Source of the DNA: an uncultured Gammaproteobacteria bacterium
Lineage (GTDB): Bacteria > Pseudomonadota > Gammaproteobacteria > Pseudomonadales > Pseudohongiellaceae
DNA length: 64,000 nucleotides
Direction: 5' to 3'
NCBI GenBank assembly: GCA_913048385.1
Contig: CAJWVZ010000016.1
Span: forward strand, 1-64,000
Shown: positions 61,293 to 64,000 of the stretch, piece after piece
Layout of the letters: each line of letters opens with the position of its first letter
Position numbering within the stretch: position 1 is the first letter of the stretch
Notes under the pieces: generated by a model
What the model saw: only the letters and a program-made list of their open reading frames with translations
Told to the model about the DNA's origin: nothing
Databases searched by the model: none
Made by a program: the position numbers and the translations under genes

Positions 61293-61740
61293 TCGAGAAA
61301 AAATTTCAGGGTTTACTCTCCTTGAAACTCTTTTAGTGCTTGCAATTATTGCCTTAGGAGCTTCTTTACTACTTCCGAATTTTGATGTTTTAGAGTCACG
61401 AGATTTTTCCGTTCAAGTCCGTGATGCAGTTTCTCAGCTTAATTTCGCAAGACGCTCGGCAGTCATTAATGGTCGAACGTCGATCGTATTGCTTGCGGGG
61501 GAGACTAATGCTGATTTTCCGAATACTAAAGATAACATGGTCGCTAGATGGGTTAGTGATGATATAGGCCTAAAGTTTTTTGATAGCACTGATCGTGAAA
61601 TCATAAGTGAAACGAATAGCTTCGAAGTGAGTTTTTACCCGGAAGGAGGAAGTAGTGGAGGAACACTCATATTCTTTCAGAGCGAGCAGGCCGCTAAAAT
61701 TTTTATTGATCCATTTTCCGGTCGAATAAAAAGAGAATAA
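61270..61740 (+). CDS. gspH: type II secretion minor pseudopilin GspH
   Basis: GspH is a minor pseudopilin near the tip. The ATG at 61270 (MTRTYLYNREKISG) gives 156 residues with the cleavage site SG-FTLLETLLVLAIIALGASLL. The globular part resembles GspH (VRDAVSQLNFARRSAVINGRTSIVLLAG, and IFIDPFSGRIKRE). The start overlaps the gspG end by 23 bases, with GAAGG immediately upstream; earlier ATG at 61246 is also in frame. Overlap suggests coupled translation. Confidence 0.87.
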   Translation: MTRTYLYNREKISGFTLLETLLVLAIIALGASLLLPNFDVLESRDFSVQVRDAVSQLNFARRSAVINGRTSIVLLAGETNADFPNTKDNMVARWVSDDIGLKFFDSTDREIISETNSFEVSFYPEGGSSGGTLIFFQSEQAAKIFIDPFSGRIKRE

Positions 61741-61757
61741 AGTCGAGAAATAATTTT

Positions 61758-62144
61758 ATGAGTCAATGTCATGCGCAAAAGGTAAAGGGTTTTACATTAC
61801 TCGAATCTATTGTAGCGCTTACCATTACCGGGTTCTTGCTTGGCGGACTATTTTCGTTAATAGCAGGAAGTAAAGAGCTTTCTTTTCGTGCCTTAGGACA
61901 TTTAAGTAGGAGTTTAGAACTCCGTGCGATAAGTAATTTCAGTATATTGCAAGATGGTTACAATGAGATTGAATTAGTTTTAAGCAGCGATAGGTTTAAG
62001 GTTGAGGGCGCTTATGAGTTAACGGCGCCAGTGAGGAAAACGCAGCCAATGAATCACAGTTTGAAAGTTTTTGAGGTAACTGATGGCCAAACAGGGGATA
62101 GTTTCCTGTTATCTGGATGGCAACAAGAAGAACTGCCTAAATAG
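61758..62144 (+). CDS. gspI: type II secretion minor pseudopilin GspI
   Basis: A 128-residue minor pseudopilin with the peptidase site KG-FTLLESIVALTITGFLLGG. The C-terminal part (SLKVFEVTDGQTGDSFLLSGWQ) is variable as in the family. It lies 17 bases after gspH. GspI with J and K initiates pseudopilus assembly at the tip. The assignment of I rests on size and order. Confidence 0.8.
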   Translation: MSQCHAQKVKGFTLLESIVALTITGFLLGGLFSLIAGSKELSFRALGHLSRSLELRAISNFSILQDGYNEIELVLSSDRFKVEGAYELTAPVRKTQPMNHSLKVFEVTDGQTGDSFLLSGWQQEELPK

Positions 62145-62177
62145 GTTTTATCTTTATGACAAACGAATGGTGGTGGC

Positions 62178-62834
62178 TTGAAAAAGAATGTTGAAGGTTT
62201 CACGTTAGTCGAGGTTTTGCTTTCACTAAGCCTTACAACATTGCTTCTAAGTTTACTCAGCGGCGGTATGTTTATCGCTTCCGGCGAATGGAGCCGAAGT
62301 TCAGAAAGTCTCGAGCTTCAGATTGACATCAATCTCTCCTTACTTCAGTTTGAACGTGCTTTGCAAGGTGCTTTTCCCCATAGCTACGCGAATTCAGAGT
62401 CACTAGCGAGAGAAATCTTTTTTTCAGGAGCGAATGACTCTATAAGCTGGGTGTCTACGGTTTCTCCTCAGAGAGAGCCTGGCCTAACCGCATGGCGCCT
62501 CTATAATGACCCCAGCTTGGGAGTTATGTTGCAGCTTGCTCCAGCATTTAGTGATAATCCACAACTGCGTCTCGATGCGGCGGAACCTTCCCTGGTTTTG
62601 CCAAATTATCGGCTTCAAGTTCGGTACTTGTCGACGGCTGGCGAGCGCCAGATGGAGTGGTCTCCGGTTTGGTACGGCCCTGAACTAATGTCTTTACCCA
62701 GTGCCGTTTATTTAGAATTCATCCCAGAAAATTCCCGTGCGAATCGAGACCGACCCGAATTACTTACTTCGCTTCGTAGTAATAGTCACAGAAGTTTGCA
62801 GCCCATTCGACCTGATATTGGACTTCAGTTATGA
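62178..62834 (+). CDS. gspJ: type II secretion minor pseudopilin GspJ
   Basis: A 218-residue minor pseudopilin with cleavage site EG-FTLVEVLLSLSLTTLLLSLL. The start is TTG (62178, LKKNVEGFTLVE). The body contains the GspJ-like region LTAWRLYNDPSLGVMLQL and DAAEPSLVLPNYRLQVRYLS. Its stop codon overlaps the ATG of gspK (ATGA), so both are coupled. Size and position support J. Confidence 0.82.
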   Translation: MKKNVEGFTLVEVLLSLSLTTLLLSLLSGGMFIASGEWSRSSESLELQIDINLSLLQFERALQGAFPHSYANSESLAREIFFSGANDSISWVSTVSPQREPGLTAWRLYNDPSLGVMLQLAPAFSDNPQLRLDAAEPSLVLPNYRLQVRYLSTAGERQMEWSPVWYGPELMSLPSAVYLEFIPENSRANRDRPELLTSLRSNSHRSLQPIRPDIGLQL

Positions 62835-64000
62835 GCCTGAGATTGCAATTGCGATCGAGGCGCGGTTTCTCTTCCTCAAGCAGGCAGGCCGGTGCTGTTT
62901 TGTTGATTGTTTTATGGACTTCAGCACTGATGACCATTTTAGTTACTGCCATGGCGAGCAGGGTCAAACTCGCAGCAACAAGCGTCCTAAATTATAACTT
63001 CGTGGCAGAAAATAGAGCTAATGTCATGACTACTTTGTATGCTGCTGAGGCAGAAATTATGCTCGAGCTCATGCCAAGGCCTTTAGGAGAGGTTTTAGAA
63101 ACTAATTCGGAAGGAGAGATTCGTAATCCGGCTCACCGGTTTGATGGGCGAATTTTAATTCCAAACTATCCTATTCCGCCTCATGTGGAGCTGCGAGTTT
63201 TTAGCCATGCGGGTAAAATTAACCTTAATAGAATTCCCAGAAGAAATATGCAACTGCTTATTGAAAAAAGGCTTGGGGGCCAGGAAGCCGACCCCGAAAG
63301 AGTTCAAAGTCTGCTCGACGCTTGGACTGACTGGACTGATTTGAATGACTTGTCCGGTTTAGATGGCGCGGAAAGTGAATATTATCTTGATTTAGATCCA
63401 CCCTTTAGTCCTCGTAACAATCCAGAGTTGGATACAGTCGAGGAGATTTCTTATATTCGTGGGTTTGCAGAATTATTTGCCGGAGTTAATTTGGACGCGG
63501 CTTTCACGGTATATGGAAACAATCGGACGGTTAATTTAAATTTTGCCACGCGGGAGGCGATGCTGCTTCTGCCTGGTTTAAACTCCGAACTTGTAGACGA
63601 AATAATCGCTTACCGTTTGCGCGATGATATTAGTGCGAGGAGCGAGCTGGGAGAAATAGTCCCATTTGAAAATTTAGCGGAACTCTCTACATGGGTTGGT
63701 AATGAGACATCTACGTTTTATTCTATTTTTGTCAGTATGCGCAACGATATAGATTCATTACAGGATATAAGGTTGACAGAGGGGGGAATGGATAAATTTG
63801 CTCCTCTCTCTTACCAAACGAATTTTGAAGAATATTTAAATGATGATAAAAACCTTCGAAATATGATGAGCGAGACATTTGTGGATGGAAATGCAATAAG
63901 CGAGGGTTTGGTTTCTAATCGACGCGCATACATGGAAATTATCGAAGTTAATAGCTTTAATCAGTTGCCGAGGGTTTATAAGGTGGATCCTTATGGGCGC
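62831..64000 (+). CDS. gspK: type II secretion tip pseudopilin GspK, 3' truncated by window edge
   Basis: GspK is the large minor pseudopilin at the tip of the pseudopilus. The visible 390 codons begin at the ATG at 62831, overlapping the gspJ stop by three bases. The prepilin region AGAVLLIVLWTSALMTILVTAMA lacks the +5 Glu, as is normal for GspK. The helical GspK signatures FVAENRANVMTTLYAAEAE, VFSHAGKINLNRIP and LLDAWTDWTDLNDLSG are present, plus the helix-hairpin NFATREAMLLLPGLNSELVDEIIAYR. The gene runs past base 64000; the remainder, and perhaps gspC or others, lie beyond. Confidence 0.9.
   Translation, partial: MSLRLQLRSRRGFSSSSRQAGAVLLIVLWTSALMTILVTAMASRVKLAATSVLNYNFVAENRANVMTTLYAAEAEIMLELMPRPLGEVLETNSEGEIRNPAHRFDGRILIPNYPIPPHVELRVFSHAGKINLNRIPRRNMQLLIEKRLGGQEADPERVQSLLDAWTDWTDLNDLSGLDGAESEYYLDLDPPFSPRNNPELDTVEEISYIRGFAELFAGVNLDAAFTVYGNNRTVNLNFATREAMLLLPGLNSELVDEIIAYRLRDDISARSELGEIVPFENLAELSTWVGNETSTFYSIFVSMRNDIDSLQDIRLTEGGMDKFAPLSYQTNFEEYLNDDKNLRNMMSETFVDGNAISEGLVSNRRAYMEIIEVNSFNQLPRVYKVDPYGR

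Overview
The window is the replication-origin neighbourhood of a low-GC gammaproteobacterium. The gene order (glmS-glmU-atp-parBA-rsmG-mnmG-mnmE-yidC-rnpA-rpmH, then dnaA-dnaN-recF-gyrB-gmhB-glyS-glyQ, then trkH-trkA-rsmB-fmt-def, tsaC-hemF-aroE, then polA-engB-cytochrome c4-dsbA) is close to that of Pseudomonas and its relatives. The aerobic cytochrome c oxidase and AT-rich composition fit a marine or oligotrophic member of that group, but the species cannot be named from sequence alone.

Layout. 1-2.1 kb (minus strand): 3' truncated purT, an uncharacterised 141-codon reading frame with no normal start codon, an ICMT/PEMT-type methyltransferase and a tiny two-helix membrane protein. 2.1-12.6 kb (minus): glmS, glmU, a strong terminator, and a complete F1Fo ATP synthase operon atpIBEFHAGDC. 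12.7-17.0 kb (minus): parB, parA, rsmG, mnmG. 17.04-17.46 kb: a 416-base non-coding stretch, about 82% AT in its first half, with a tandem 12-mer. It is the best origin-unwinding candidate. 17.5-21.6 kb (minus): mnmE, yidC, yidD, rnpA, rpmH. 21.6-22.0 kb: divergent gap with a perfect DnaA box. 22.0-28.3 kb (plus): dnaA, dnaN, recF (carrying two parS-like sites), gyrB. 28.3-31.9 kb (minus): gmhB, glyS, glyQ. 32.1-33.0 kb (plus): lpxL-type acyltransferase. 33.0-38.7 kb (minus): trkH, trkA, rsmB, fmt, def. 38.9-41.3 kb (plus): tsaC, hemF, aroE. 41.4-46.3 kb (minus): a caa3-type oxidase operon (coxB with two fused cytochrome c domains, coxA, two subunit III genes, subunit IV). 46.8-51.6 kb (plus): ctaB, sco, polA. 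engB is on the minus strand at 51.6 kb. 52.4-53.8 kb (plus): cytochrome c4 and dsbA with a terminator. 54.0-64.0 kb (plus): a type II secretion operon in the order L-M-E-F-D-G-H-I-J-K, with a lipoprotein secretin, no gspC, and gspK cut by the window end.

Functionally the region holds replication initiation and segregation (dnaA/dnaN/recF/gyrB, parAB plus parS), energy conversion (ATP synthase, terminal oxidase, heme O and copper-insertion helpers, cytochrome c4), cell-envelope precursor supply (glmS/glmU, gmhB, lpxL), translation and tRNA modification (mnmG/mnmE, rsmG/rsmB, fmt/def, glyQS, tsaC), and protein export and folding (yidC, dsbA, T2SS). No CRISPR array, prophage, insertion sequence, tRNA or rRNA gene was seen. 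The most notable points are a DNA polymerase I whose proofreading active site is substituted, an exact 27-bp repeat shared in frame by yidC and rnpA, the two competing origin candidates, the reading frame with an apparent ATC start, and the unusual oxidase and T2SS gene sets.
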